Source: a virus. Taken from it: a stretch of 64,000 nucleotides of DNA. The first letter of the stretch is position 1; the number at the start of each line of letters is the position of its first letter. The notes under the pieces were generated by a model. The model was not told the origin of the DNA, searched no databases, and worked only from the letters and a program-made list of their open reading frames with translations. Of the stretch, positions 56,859 through 64,000 are shown in pieces. The position numbers and the translations under genes are program-made. The stretch spans positions 1 to 64,000 of the IMG/VR virus record IMGVR_UViG_3300043788_000131; one strand, written 5' to 3'.

Positions 56859-57386
56859 TTAGGGCTTTGGAATAACTGTTGCAGGAACAGTCTTTGGCAG
56901 TGCCGTGCCTTTGTCGCCCGGAGTGCCGGCGGGTATCGTAAATGCCGGAGCAGTGAACAATCCGGTAGCCGGGTTAAACGTGCAGCCAATGGTGATGAGC
57001 GGCGAGTAGCACAGCGCTATCGTGAAGCCGGCCGGCGCGGAATCAATGGCGGGGTCGGCGGCTACAAGCTGCTGCACCGTGTTCGTGCCGTCGATGAGGG
57101 CACAAGTCAGTTGCGGCGGCGCGACGCCGGTCGCGGTCTGAATTGCACTTATCCATTGCGGATACCCGTCGGCGCTTACCGCATTTGGCGGCACCGACTG
57201 GATCAGCGCAGACTCGCCGGGGAGCAAAGGGTGCAAACTCGGTGGCGTGAGCGAGTGCCCGACAATGACTGCCGGGGTTGTGCCGTCCGGCATTGTTCCG
57301 AGAGAAATCTGGCCTTCGTCATCAGCAATGGTGCGCCGGTGCATCTTCGATGCCGTCGCGTAAACAATCGCATACGACGCAGCCAT
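56859..57386 (-). CDS. Virion-associated beta protein, 175 aa
   Basis: The N-terminus (YAIVYATASKMHRRTIADDE) and alternating strands suggest a small beta domain; residues 40-110 are Pro-rich. It sits between the two glycine-rich adhesin genes and may be a fibre cap or chaperone. No family recognised. Confidence 0.72.
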   Translation of the reverse strand: MAASYAIVYATASKMHRRTIADDEGQISLGTMPDGTTPAVIVGHSLTPPSLHPLLPGESALIQSVPPNAVSADGYPQWISAIQTATGVAPPQLTCALIDGTNTVQQLVAADPAIDSAPAGFTIALCYSPLITIGCTFNPATGLFTAPAFTIPAGTPGDKGTALPKTVPATVIPKP

Positions 57387-57417
57387 GATTGTCCCTTTGC
57401 AGATCGCCGGCCTGGGA

Positions 57418-58497
57418 CTACCAGTACGGGACCATGATCGTCTGGTTCCTTAGGCGGACGAGTTGGTCTGCTCCGTCGTGAAACATTCCCGCCCAAACAA
57501 TGAGGGGGTTGAAGGTGATGCCGATCAGGCCGCCGGCACCCGTGCCACCCGCGGGAGCGGTTGTCATTGTCCCGTTGGCTGAGCCCGATCCGGCACCGCC
57601 GCCACCGTAATTTCCTCCATTCCCGCCCTTCAAAACGGAAGTGGTCGTCGACGATCCGGTGGCGCCAGAGCCGCCGCCGCCGCCGCCCGCGCCATGCGTG
57701 CCGTCATAGGTGGTGTCAGAGCCTCCATTGCCGCCTGTATTCGTGGTGGTTGCGCCGGAAGAACCGTTTGATCCTGATGCGCCGCCGCCTATGGTGCCGT
57801 TGGCCCCGGTCGTGCCGCCGCCAGTACCAGCGCCAGCGCCGCTTGTTCCTTGGCCGCCATTAGCGCCGGTCGTCGTCGTGGAGGTTGTGCCGGCGGTCGA
57901 CGAGCCACCATTTGACCCGCCACCGCCACCGCCACCGGCGTTGTTCACGCTTGAAGTATTGCTGCCTCCGGCCTTGCCGCCGCCTACGGAGCCAGCCGCG
58001 CCACCGCCGCCGCCGCCGGGGGCATTTGTGCCCGTGCCGGTGGTGGACGTGCCACCTTGTCCGCCGGTTTGCGAAACGGCGGTATAAGTTACGGCAGGTG
58101 ACCCGTTGGTAACCCCGGCGCCACCGGCACCGCCTGTCGCTGTCGTGCTGGCGGCCCCATCAGGTCCCGCGTTCCCGCACTGCGCTTCGTAGGTGTTTGT
58201 TGTTGTTGTGCCCTGCCAAAACGTAGCGAGGGTGTTTTGGTCGGCGGTGTTCGTATTTTGCGCGGCAATGGCGAACGCCGTGGTGGAGGAGAGAATGCCT
58301 GCGGACCATGTCAGCAGATAAGACCCACCTCCGCCGCCACCCGCCGCGCCACCTCCAGCCGTGGCGCCGTTGCCGTTGTGGCCGTTTCCACCCTTGCCAC
58401 CAGAGCCCACTAACTGGACGGTATGCCCTTGCTCCTGGAAACTATTTACCTTGGCCCAGGGCGATGAACTTGCCGAGGTGAGAAAGACCTGCGCCAT
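57418..58497 (-). CDS. Second glycine-rich tail adhesin, 359 aa
   Basis: An N-terminal beta part (WAKVNSFQEQGHTVQLVGSG) leads to about 270 residues of Gly-rich sequence with Thr, Ser and Asn. The C-terminus (LIGITFNPLIVWAGMFHDG) differs from the adhesin at 55757. The two may be alternative or paired receptor-binding tips. Confidence 0.82.
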   Translation of the reverse strand: MAQVFLTSASSSPWAKVNSFQEQGHTVQLVGSGGKGGNGHNGNGATAGGGAAGGGGGGSYLLTWSAGILSSTTAFAIAAQNTNTADQNTLATFWQGTTTTNTYEAQCGNAGPDGAASTTATGGAGGAGVTNGSPAVTYTAVSQTGGQGGTSTTGTGTNAPGGGGGGAAGSVGGGKAGGSNTSSVNNAGGGGGGGSNGGSSTAGTTSTTTTGANGGQGTSGAGAGTGGGTTGANGTIGGGASGSNGSSGATTTNTGGNGGSDTTYDGTHGAGGGGGGSGATGSSTTTSVLKGGNGGNYGGGGAGSGSANGTMTTAPAGGTGAGGLIGITFNPLIVWAGMFHDGADQLVRLRNQTIMVPYW

Positions 58498-58500
58498 TTC

Positions 58501-58821
58501 TCACCCCATTACGATCGCGTCCGTGTCCATGCTGCGCTTGAAGTGCGGGTTCTCGGTGCAGCGGATCAGGTACATCTTGATTGGTAGTTGTTCGAGGACC
58601 GCGGGATCGTTGCGCGATCTGATCCATTCGCCGACGCACCGCTCGATGGTTGCTATCAGCCATGGAATTTTCTCCCACGGCACCGGCTCCTCGACCTGCA
58701 GGCCCTCGATAACAAAGCAGAGTTCGTCGATGCGGGTGTGGTGGCAGAAGGCCTCTTTCTGATCCACGACGAAGCGCAAGCCGCCGTAGGGATCGAGGAT
58801 GCCGCAAACGTCGCTCTTCAT
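58501..58821 (-). CDS. Hypothetical protein, 106 aa
   Basis: A Cys/His-containing alpha/beta protein (SDVCGILDPYGG, AFCHHTRIDELCFVIEG). It ends three bases before the adhesin start. A fibre-assembly chaperone is possible from position; no family recognised. Confidence 0.72.
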   Translation of the reverse strand: MKSDVCGILDPYGGLRFVVDQKEAFCHHTRIDELCFVIEGLQVEEPVPWEKIPWLIATIERCVGEWIRSRNDPAVLEQLPIKMYLIRCTENPHFKRSMDTDAIVMG

Positions 58822-58965
58822 TTACCCCGAGGCCAGACTGATGATGCGCTGGATGATCGAGGGAAAATTCACGCCAAACTGCGCCCAGATCGGCAGCACA
58901 TACGGCGTGAGGTTGATCGGGTTCGACTGGTCCGCGATCAACCCGTAGTAGATCGCTGGCATCAT
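58822..58965 (-). CDS. Small hydrophobic protein, 47 aa
   Basis: The ATG at 58965 lies two bases after the upstream stop (a second ATG follows at once). The product contains a hydrophobic stretch (YVLPIWAQFGVNFPSIIQRIISLAS) that could be a membrane or fibre-core helix. Its stop touches the start of the next gene. Confidence 0.55.
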   Translation of the reverse strand: MMPAIYYGLIADQSNPINLTPYVLPIWAQFGVNFPSIIQRIISLASG

Positions 58966-58967
58966 CG

Positions 58968-59297
58968 TCAGATCCTCAGAAGCTTCCAGGGGAAGGTGCG
59001 GCCGGTGCCGGCCTGCTGGTTCAGCGTGACCTTGAGCGATTGATCGCTCGCGATCGGCGGGCTGATCTTGTGATCGTTCAGTTGGTTGTGCTGGTAGGTG
59101 CCCTTCCAAGCCTGGGTGAGCGCGCCGCCGTTGAGCGTGACCGTGTAGATGCGCACTTCCAGGAGATCGCCGTTCACCAGATTGGTAACGTCCACCTCAA
59201 AGACGAAGGTGGCGTTGTTGCTGTCGGTGACCAGCGTCGTTTCCGAGCCAATCGAAAGCGCACCCGTGGTGCCGCTGGAGGACAGGGTCCACGCCAT
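58968..59297 (-). CDS. Beta-sandwich-like protein, 109 aa
   Basis: From the ATG at 59297 the sequence has strong alternating strands (ATFVFEVDVTNLVNGDLLEV, RIYTVTLNGGALTQAWKG) like small phage structural domains. It belongs to the fibre cluster. No family recognised. Confidence 0.7.
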   Translation of the reverse strand: MAWTLSSSGTTGALSIGSETTLVTDSNNATFVFEVDVTNLVNGDLLEVRIYTVTLNGGALTQAWKGTYQHNQLNDHKISPPIASDQSLKVTLNQQAGTGRTFPWKLLRI

Positions 59298-59326
59298 CGC
59301 TGCCAAACCTGAGTTTTAGGTGTTTG

Positions 59327-60142
59327 CTACTGATAGATGCCGTAGACAGAGACATCTATCGTGGAGGAGCCGGAGCCAGTTTGACACCGCGCCCACAAGT
59401 TGGTGCCGTTGGGGACTGAAATGAAGTACGGCCCCCAGGAGGCTGGCAACGGCGCCGCATAAGCCACGTTGTCCCAAAAACCGGCGACGTCAGGGATGAT
59501 GACTTGCTGTGAGCCGCCCGCACCGAGCGCAATATCCAAAAGGAAGTGGGTGTCCGTAGAGGGCGACACTTGGTTGTCCAGGCCAATCAGAAGGCCCATG
59601 TAATCGCGTGCCGTCACGCCAAGACTGGTGTAGCTGCCTTTTGTGTTGGAGGCGCCAGCGGTGATCGTGGTGCCATGGCTGGAAGCGGTGAGGGCACCGA
59701 TCGAATCTACGCCCGCGGCGCCTTCCATCTGCGTGAAAGAGCCATCGAATAGCTGGACAGCCACGTTACAGCCGGCCGAGGCGGTGTTGGATTGGCCGCG
59801 GGCCGAAATCCTGGTGCCGGCTGGCACCGTGATCGGGAAGAAGTAGAACGAACAGATTTCGTTAACAAAGGCCGCGCAACCGGCCAGATTATTGACGACG
59901 ACTTTCTCGGATGCGGCGGCGCCTATGGCAATGTCCACTAGGAACGTGCCGGTGCCACTAGTGACGTCGATGGTGACGCCCATCCAGCAGGCGTCGAATG
60001 CGGTTGAGGCTATTAGAGTAGTGTAGGCGCCTTTGGTGTTGGTCGAGCCAGATGCAGTGATAGCAATGCCAGAGCTTCCGGCGGCTAAAACCCCGGATTT
60101 GCCATTGCAAATCTCAAGGCCGAGAGGAAAACCGCCCGCCAT
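59327..60142 (-). CDS. Virion protein of two tandem beta repeats, 271 aa
   Basis: Residues about 20-135 and 145-265 are two copies: GIAITASGSTNTKGAYTTL / GTTITAGASNTKGSYTSLG, FLVDIAIGAAASEKVVVNNL / FLLDIALGAGGSQQVIIPDV, FYFFPITVPAGTRISARGQ / PYFISVPNGTNLWARCQT. Each looks like a jelly-roll-like unit. It is probably a fibre or baseplate component. The duplication differs in sequence from that at 43229. Confidence 0.75.
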   Translation of the reverse strand: MAGGFPLGLEICNGKSGVLAAGSSGIAITASGSTNTKGAYTTLIASTAFDACWMGVTIDVTSGTGTFLVDIAIGAAASEKVVVNNLAGCAAFVNEICSFYFFPITVPAGTRISARGQSNTASAGCNVAVQLFDGSFTQMEGAAGVDSIGALTASSHGTTITAGASNTKGSYTSLGVTARDYMGLLIGLDNQVSPSTDTHFLLDIALGAGGSQQVIIPDVAGFWDNVAYAAPLPASWGPYFISVPNGTNLWARCQTGSGSSTIDVSVYGIYQ

Positions 60143-60167
60143 AACAAGCCCCGCGATGTAAGAGAGA

Positions 60168-60470
60168 TCAGGTTTTGCCGATGTCAGTCCAAAGCATCTG
60201 ACCGGCTTCGATGCGCTTCAGCTTTTCCTCGAATGGGTCACATACGCCAGTAGCCGCGCACCGAGGGCAAATAAGCCCATCGAGGTAATTCGTCCCCCCG
60301 TGGATTCGGCAAAAACCGCCGACATCAGCGGGATCGGCGAAGGGCGGGACGAACACGGCTTTCTGGCAGTGCGCACAGACGAAGCCGTCCGATTCCTTGA
60401 CCCGTTGCTGTCCTTTGGATCGCTGTGGGTCATCGTCGGTCTGTATGAAGTAGAAGCCGGTGCGTCTCAT
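60168..60470 (-). CDS. Zinc-ribbon protein, 100 aa
   Basis: The ATGA overlap with the FkbM gene fixes the start at 60470. Cysteines in VCAHCQK, a CRIHGG element and LICPRCAATGVC make two likely zinc sites. It may act with the methyltransferase, but no function is known. Confidence 0.7.
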   Translation of the reverse strand: MRRTGFYFIQTDDDPQRSKGQQRVKESDGFVCAHCQKAVFVPPFADPADVGGFCRIHGGTNYLDGLICPRCAATGVCDPFEEKLKRIEAGQMLWTDIGKT

Positions 60471-61252
60471 GGCCGTAGGATCTTCGAGGCCGGCGGTTGC
60501 TGCTGGAAGAACCTCAAGGTCGGATCGCCCTTGGGGACGCACACGACGTTGATGCCCGCCGGAATGAACTCGTAGTTCTGCCCGAGGTGAAACTTGAGCA
60601 CATCCATGCCGCAGACGTGGTGCTCGATCTGTAGCACCGGCTTGAACCGCGCGATCGTCTCGCGCGCGCCGCGCAGCGCCTTCGGCTCCATGCCCTCGAT
60701 GTCGAGCTTGAGGAAGTCGAGACGCGGCAGCTTCAGCGCGTCGATCGCCATCTTCCTGACCATCACCCTGCGCATCGGTTGGGCGCCTGGATCACATTCG
60801 GCGTCCATGTGGCAGCCGCCGGAATTGTGGGGGGTTTCGCAGTCCCACTCCGGGATCTCCGCCTCGCCCGGCTCGGCGTCGAGGATTGCTCGGAAGGCGC
60901 GGGCGTTCGTACAGTTGTTGATCGCGATATTGCCGCACAGAGCGTAGAAGACGCGCTCCTGCGGCTCGATGGCGATGATGTCGCCCCAGCCGCGGATGGC
61001 GTTGGCCCAGGCGACGGTGATGTAGCCGATGTTCGCCCCGCCATCGACTACCATCAGGTGTGTGTTTCGCGTCTGCTTGAGCGCCTGCAAAATCTGTATG
61101 CCCGCCGCGATTTCGCGGATTTCGCAGTCGCCGTTCTCAAGGATACAGGCACCCCCGCCCAGGCCCTCGTGGTTGGTGTCGTAGTCGAGGCGATTAACGA
61201 TCAGCGTGCCGGTGTCGGCCGCCGCGAGCACAAACGAGAGCTTGCGGTTCAT
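60467..61252 (-). CDS. FkbM-family methyltransferase, 261 aa
   Basis: SAM-dependent O-methyltransferase. The SAM-binding motif is VVDGGANIGYITVAWA, followed by the acidic IIAIEPQE strand; the family motif DFLKLDIEGMEPKALRGA is near residue 187 with the QIEHH strand after it. FkbM enzymes methylate sugars or similar substrates. It is linked by overlaps to neighbours and lies close to a TPR glycosyltransferase, so it may modify a glycan on virion or host surface. Confidence 0.9.
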   Translation of the reverse strand: MNRKLSFVLAAADTGTLIVNRLDYDTNHEGLGGGACILENGDCEIREIAAGIQILQALKQTRNTHLMVVDGGANIGYITVAWANAIRGWGDIIAIEPQERVFYALCGNIAINNCTNARAFRAILDAEPGEAEIPEWDCETPHNSGGCHMDAECDPGAQPMRRVMVRKMAIDALKLPRLDFLKLDIEGMEPKALRGARETIARFKPVLQIEHHVCGMDVLKFHLGQNYEFIPAGINVVCVPKGDPTLRFFQQQPPASKILRP

Positions 61253-61425
61253 GCCCGGCCCGCCATGACAGCGGTTGCATGGGCGTGGGCGACTAGAAAC
61301 ATCCCCGCAAAGGCGGCGCCTTGGCCGAATTCATCAACCTGGAGGAGTTTCGCCGCCGCCGAAAGAAGTCCAGCCGAAACAGTGGCCAGACAAAAAGGCA
61401 ACGCGACGTCGATCAACTTCCTCAT
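61249..61425 (-). CDS. Small membrane protein, 58 aa
   Basis: ATGA overlaps occur at both ends. Two hydrophobic helices are seen (VALPFCLATVSAGLLSAAA and FGQGAAFAGMFLVAHAHATA). It may be a membrane partner of the modification enzymes; function unknown. Confidence 0.6.
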   Translation of the reverse strand: MRKLIDVALPFCLATVSAGLLSAAAKLLQVDEFGQGAAFAGMFLVAHAHATAVMAGRA

Positions 61426-61841
61426 AGCGCCTCGATCTCGATGACTTCCTCGCCCGCCTGCTGCGTGCCGTTGAGCATCGGGAAGAAGGTCTGATCGTCG
61501 GCGGCGACGGTAAGGACGAGCTCGTTCTTGCGGCGGGCTGCCTTGAACATGTCGCCGGCCCAAACGCGGGCGATGGCGTCTTTCAGTTTCTCGGCCACGA
61601 CTTCGGCGAGCTCATCCGGCGAGCACGGCACCTTAGTTATCGCCGGCTGGTTCGGATCGGGCTGAACAATCCACTTCGCGTCGAACGAAGTCTCGCCCTC
61701 GCGGATCGGCCGCCACAGGTCCTCTTTCTTGACCTTGTAGCCGGCCTCGGTGCAGCCGCCGCGCGAGGCGGTGTAGCAGATGCGGATTTCGTCGCCCTCA
61801 ACCAGGGCCACGGGCTTCACGCGAGCAAAGATGGTTTTCAC
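61422..61841 (-). CDS. Hypothetical protein, 139 aa
   Basis: A GTG start overlaps the stop of the glycosyltransferase gene (GTGA). The product has beta strands (VKPVALVEGDEIRICYTASR) and a helical, acidic middle with an ELVLTVAADDQTFFPMLN strand. No family recognised; it is coupled to the modification cluster. Confidence 0.7.
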   Translation of the reverse strand: MKTIFARVKPVALVEGDEIRICYTASRGGCTEAGYKVKKEDLWRPIREGETSFDAKWIVQPDPNQPAITKVPCSPDELAEVVAEKLKDAIARVWAGDMFKAARRKNELVLTVAADDQTFFPMLNGTQQAGEEVIEIEAL

Positions 61842-63208
61842 AGGTTTTCCAGCGCGAGTTTCACGTTTGCGATGACGCTGTCCCAATCGCCGAGCGCGGG
61901 CTGACGGAAGACCTTCATCGAGGAGTACCAGATCGTTTCGTTGTCCTCGCGCATCCACGGCCAGTAGCCGTTGAAGCGCACGAGGTTCCAAACAGACTTG
62001 CCGAGCGCGCCGGCGAGGTGCGCGACCGCGGTGTCGACCGTGATGACCAGATCGAGGTTCTTGATGAACTGCGCAGTGTCGTGCAGGTCGTCGATCAACT
62101 CGACAAAGTTGGCGATCGGCATATCGCGCGGGATGTCCGCCTTCGGCACCTGCAGCGAGACGAAGGTGACGCCCTTGATGCCCATGAGTGGGCGGAGCAT
62201 TTCCAGCGGAATCGACTTGGCGCTGGCAGAGGCCTCGGTCTCAGGCTGTAAAGGGCGGCGCCCACTCGACCAGCACAGGCCGACGCGCAAGCGCTCGGGC
62301 AGCGCCGCCAGCCGCTTAGCAAACTCGTCGGGCTGGTCGCCGTATCTCGGCTGCGTCGTAAGATAGGGGAAGGGCCGAATGTCGGCCGGCCCCATGCCAA
62401 GCAGTCGCGGCACGTCGAGCAGCGGGCACGAAAAGTCGATTGCCGCAGGGTCTTTGTACTGGTCGCCGCTGGCAAGGACATCGCTGCTGAATGACGCCTC
62501 GGCAAGCCGCTTTGCGGTTGGCCTCACTTCGAGGATAATGCGGGCGAAGGGGTAGCGCTTCTGGACATCGTCAACGAAACGCAGCGCCATGATCTCATCG
62601 CCGTATCCCTGCTCGGAGAAGAGCAGGATCTGCCTGTCGTCGAGGTCTTGGCCCTCCCAAGGCTTGAAGGTTCGGAACGGGCGAGGCGGGAACGGCGTGT
62701 CGAACCAGCGCCAGTGGTAGTTTTCGAACCCCTCTCTCCAGCGGCCAAGCGCGAGGTAGATCACCCCCAGCTTGACGCGGGCATCCTGGTTATGAGGCTC
62801 GATCTCAAGCGCGGCCTCGAACTCCTTCGCTGCCGCATCAAGCTCCATGGTGTGGGCGAACATCCCCCCACAGAGAATGTGCGGCGTAGCGGTGTTCGCG
62901 AGTTCGAGCGCACGCTGGAACGACAGCCGCGCCGATTCCCACATGCCGTTTTCGGCGAAGGCATAGCCGCGATTCGACCAGACGTCTGGCTGGTCCTCGC
63001 GGATCGAAAGCGAGCGGTCGAAGTAAACCAGGGCGTCGAAGAACCGGCGCTCCTTGAGCAGGCAGATGCCGCGGACATGCCACGCCTCTGCGAGCTCGGG
63101 TTTCACCCGAAGCGCCTGGACGCATAGGTCGCCAGCCCGTTCGAAGGCACCCGCCTTCAACGCGCTGACCGCCAACTCCAGGATCTGGTCCCCCCGCCAT
63201 GTGACCAT
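61838..63208 (-). CDS. TPR protein with glycosyltransferase domain, 456 aa
   Basis: Residues about 10-165 are tetratricopeptide repeats (AEAWHVRGICLLKERRF, PDVWSNRGYAFAENGMW, QDARVKLGVIYLALGRW). The C-terminal 240 residues match the GT9/GT41-like domain common in alphaproteobacteria (LLFSEQGYGDEIMALRFV, VDTAVAHLAGALGKSVWNLV, WMREDNETIWYSSMKVFRQP), which has a nucleotide-sugar site of the GT-B type. It probably transfers a sugar to a protein or glycan, possibly a fibre. It is the first gene of the modification group. Confidence 0.87.
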   Translation of the reverse strand: MVTWRGDQILELAVSALKAGAFERAGDLCVQALRVKPELAEAWHVRGICLLKERRFFDALVYFDRSLSIREDQPDVWSNRGYAFAENGMWESARLSFQRALELANTATPHILCGGMFAHTMELDAAAKEFEAALEIEPHNQDARVKLGVIYLALGRWREGFENYHWRWFDTPFPPRPFRTFKPWEGQDLDDRQILLFSEQGYGDEIMALRFVDDVQKRYPFARIILEVRPTAKRLAEASFSSDVLASGDQYKDPAAIDFSCPLLDVPRLLGMGPADIRPFPYLTTQPRYGDQPDEFAKRLAALPERLRVGLCWSSGRRPLQPETEASASAKSIPLEMLRPLMGIKGVTFVSLQVPKADIPRDMPIANFVELIDDLHDTAQFIKNLDLVITVDTAVAHLAGALGKSVWNLVRFNGYWPWMREDNETIWYSSMKVFRQPALGDWDSVIANVKLALENL

Positions 63209-63270
63209 GGCGGGAGGGTTACCAGTGGGCCACTTAGCAGCCGGTTAACGCTCCGGCGGCCTGTGAGCCC

Positions 63271-63738
63271 TTATTCCATGAAGGTGATCTGGGTCGCGAT
63301 CGAGGTGTTGTAGTTCGCCGAAAGCTGACGGCAGTCGAAGCCCGCCTGGGCGGTCGCCGCGATGATCAGGAATTGCGATTCCTGGGCCGCGATCCAGCGG
63401 GTGGTGCCGCGCTGGTTGAGGCCGAAGTTCATCACCGAGGAGTTCGCGGTAACGACGGGGTCGGTCGTCAGGTTGATGGCGACTACCGCTTGGCAGGCCG
63501 CATCGGCCGGGTCGGTCGGGTTCGGGGTGAACGCGGTGCCGGCGAGGCCGGTCGTGGTCGTGAACCGCGACACGTCAAGCTGGATCTGGGTATCGGTCGC
63601 CACCGGGTTTTGCACGGCGCCGGCGATGACCTCGTACCATTTTGTACGACGCGGGGTGGCCGACTGCCATTGAGCAGCGGAGCCCTTGTAGGACGACGAC
63701 ATGGTCGCCTGGAAGGCCGGAATTCCGTAGGTAGCCAT
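63271..63738 (-). CDS. Virion structural protein, 155 aa
   Basis: A beta-rich protein (KWYEVIAGAVQNPVATDTQI; SVMNFGLNQRGTTRWIAAQE) with Thr/Ala-rich linkers, of the type seen for minor tail or head-fibre proteins. It follows a terminator, so it may start its own transcript. No family recognised. Confidence 0.7.
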   Translation of the reverse strand: MATYGIPAFQATMSSSYKGSAAQWQSATPRRTKWYEVIAGAVQNPVATDTQIQLDVSRFTTTTGLAGTAFTPNPTDPADAACQAVVAINLTTDPVVTANSSVMNFGLNQRGTTRWIAAQESQFLIIAATAQAGFDCRQLSANYNTSIATQITFME

Positions 63739-63756
63739 TGGGATACTCCCGAAAAC

Positions 63757-63780
63757 GAAAAACCGCCCGGAGGGGCGGCT
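63757..63780 (-). terminator. Intrinsic terminator
   Basis: AGCCGCCC/GGGCGGTT with a short loop is followed by TTTTTCG on the minus strand. It ends the transcript of the upstream gene cut by the window edge. Confidence 0.85.
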
Positions 63781-63876
63781 TCTCAGGTCAAGGATGGCGG
63801 GCGACAGCGATTCGCCGCCGCTAGGAAAATCGCAGCGCGGCCATCCGATACGCGCTATGCGTTGAAGATCAGGTCG

Positions 63877-64000
63877 TCACCAATTCCCAAAGCCCGCAGG
63901 CGGCGTGAAGGCGTAAGCTGATTGTCCAAAGTTTGCGATCACGGCCGCACCAGCGCCTGCGATGTCGGAGCCGGCGGCAAGAGCGCCGCTTGGGCCTCCC
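63877..64000 (-). CDS. C-terminal end of a lectin/SPRY-like protein (partial)
   Basis: The frame open at the right edge ends in NFGQSAYAFTPPAGFGNW and a TGA at 63877-63879. That ending is the conserved close of SPRY or concanavalin-like domains in phage tail proteins. Only about 40 residues are in the window. Confidence 0.65.
   Translation of the reverse strand, partial: GGPSGALAAGSDIAGAGAAVIANFGQSAYAFTPPAGFGNW

Noticed and set aside
55845-58112. Proline-rich plus-strand frames at 55845-56552 and 57710-58087
   Set aside because: They are the antisense of Gly-rich adhesin genes (GGN codons read as CCN) and carry no independent signal.
1-64000. Integrase, repressor or attachment sites indicating lysogeny
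   Set aside because: No integrase, serine recombinase or excisionase motif was seen, and no tRNA fragment duplication suggesting att sites was found; the window alone cannot decide lifestyle.

Overview
The window is a contiguous piece of a tailed-phage genome, most likely a lytic or temperate podovirus-type phage of an alphaproteobacterium, probably of the Hyphomicrobiales. Evidence for the host: high GC, a tRNA-His gene with A73 and no encoded G-1 (a feature of one alphaproteobacterial clade), and small secreted and HNH proteins of types common in those bacteria. Terminase, portal, DNA polymerase and integrase genes are not seen in this window.

Layout. (1) 1-6352, plus strand: a tightly overlapping early operon (ATGA/GTGA junctions). 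It carries an Erf-family single-strand annealing protein, its coiled-coil neighbour, small zinc-binding proteins, a degenerate HNH-like protein and a DUF5131 (Gp37/Gp68) protein. (2) 6355-15295: an array of 34 tRNA genes plus one tRNA-like gene with a CAT anticodon. All lie on the minus strand and together cover all 20 amino acids if the CAT gene is counted. Plus-strand small protein genes run through the array in antisense, and nuclease genes (PD-(D/E)XK, HNH), two of them broken by frameshifts, are scattered in it. (3) 15296-15794: a non-coding, hairpin-rich junction with terminators. (4) 15795-64000, minus strand: the late region, transcribed right to left. In transcription order it holds a lectin-like protein, a modification group (TPR glycosyltransferase, FkbM methyltransferase), many fibre or adhesin proteins (glycine-rich, repeat-rich, two beta-helix tailspikes), scaffold, N4-gp56-type major capsid protein, head-tail adaptor and nozzle, internal virion proteins, a 5368-residue polyvalent protein and an N-acetylmuramidase lysis module. 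A few plus-strand genes (HNH, a secreted protein, membrane proteins) interrupt it.

How it fits together. Early plus-strand transcription would make recombination and takeover proteins. Late minus-strand transcription would make virions and could read on, through partial terminators, into the tRNA array. The giant protein lies with the internal virion proteins, so it is probably packaged and injected. It combines an InPase-like domain, a ddrB-type ParB domain, an adenine-specific DNA methyltransferase, an SNF2-type helicase, a JAB metalloprotease and a TGT/DpdA-like domain, a plausible first-wave anti-defence machine. Two small genes appear to be nested out of frame in its low-complexity linkers.

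All functional calls rest on reading motifs by eye; no database or structure search was run. tRNA boundaries were paired by hand and could be off by a base or two.
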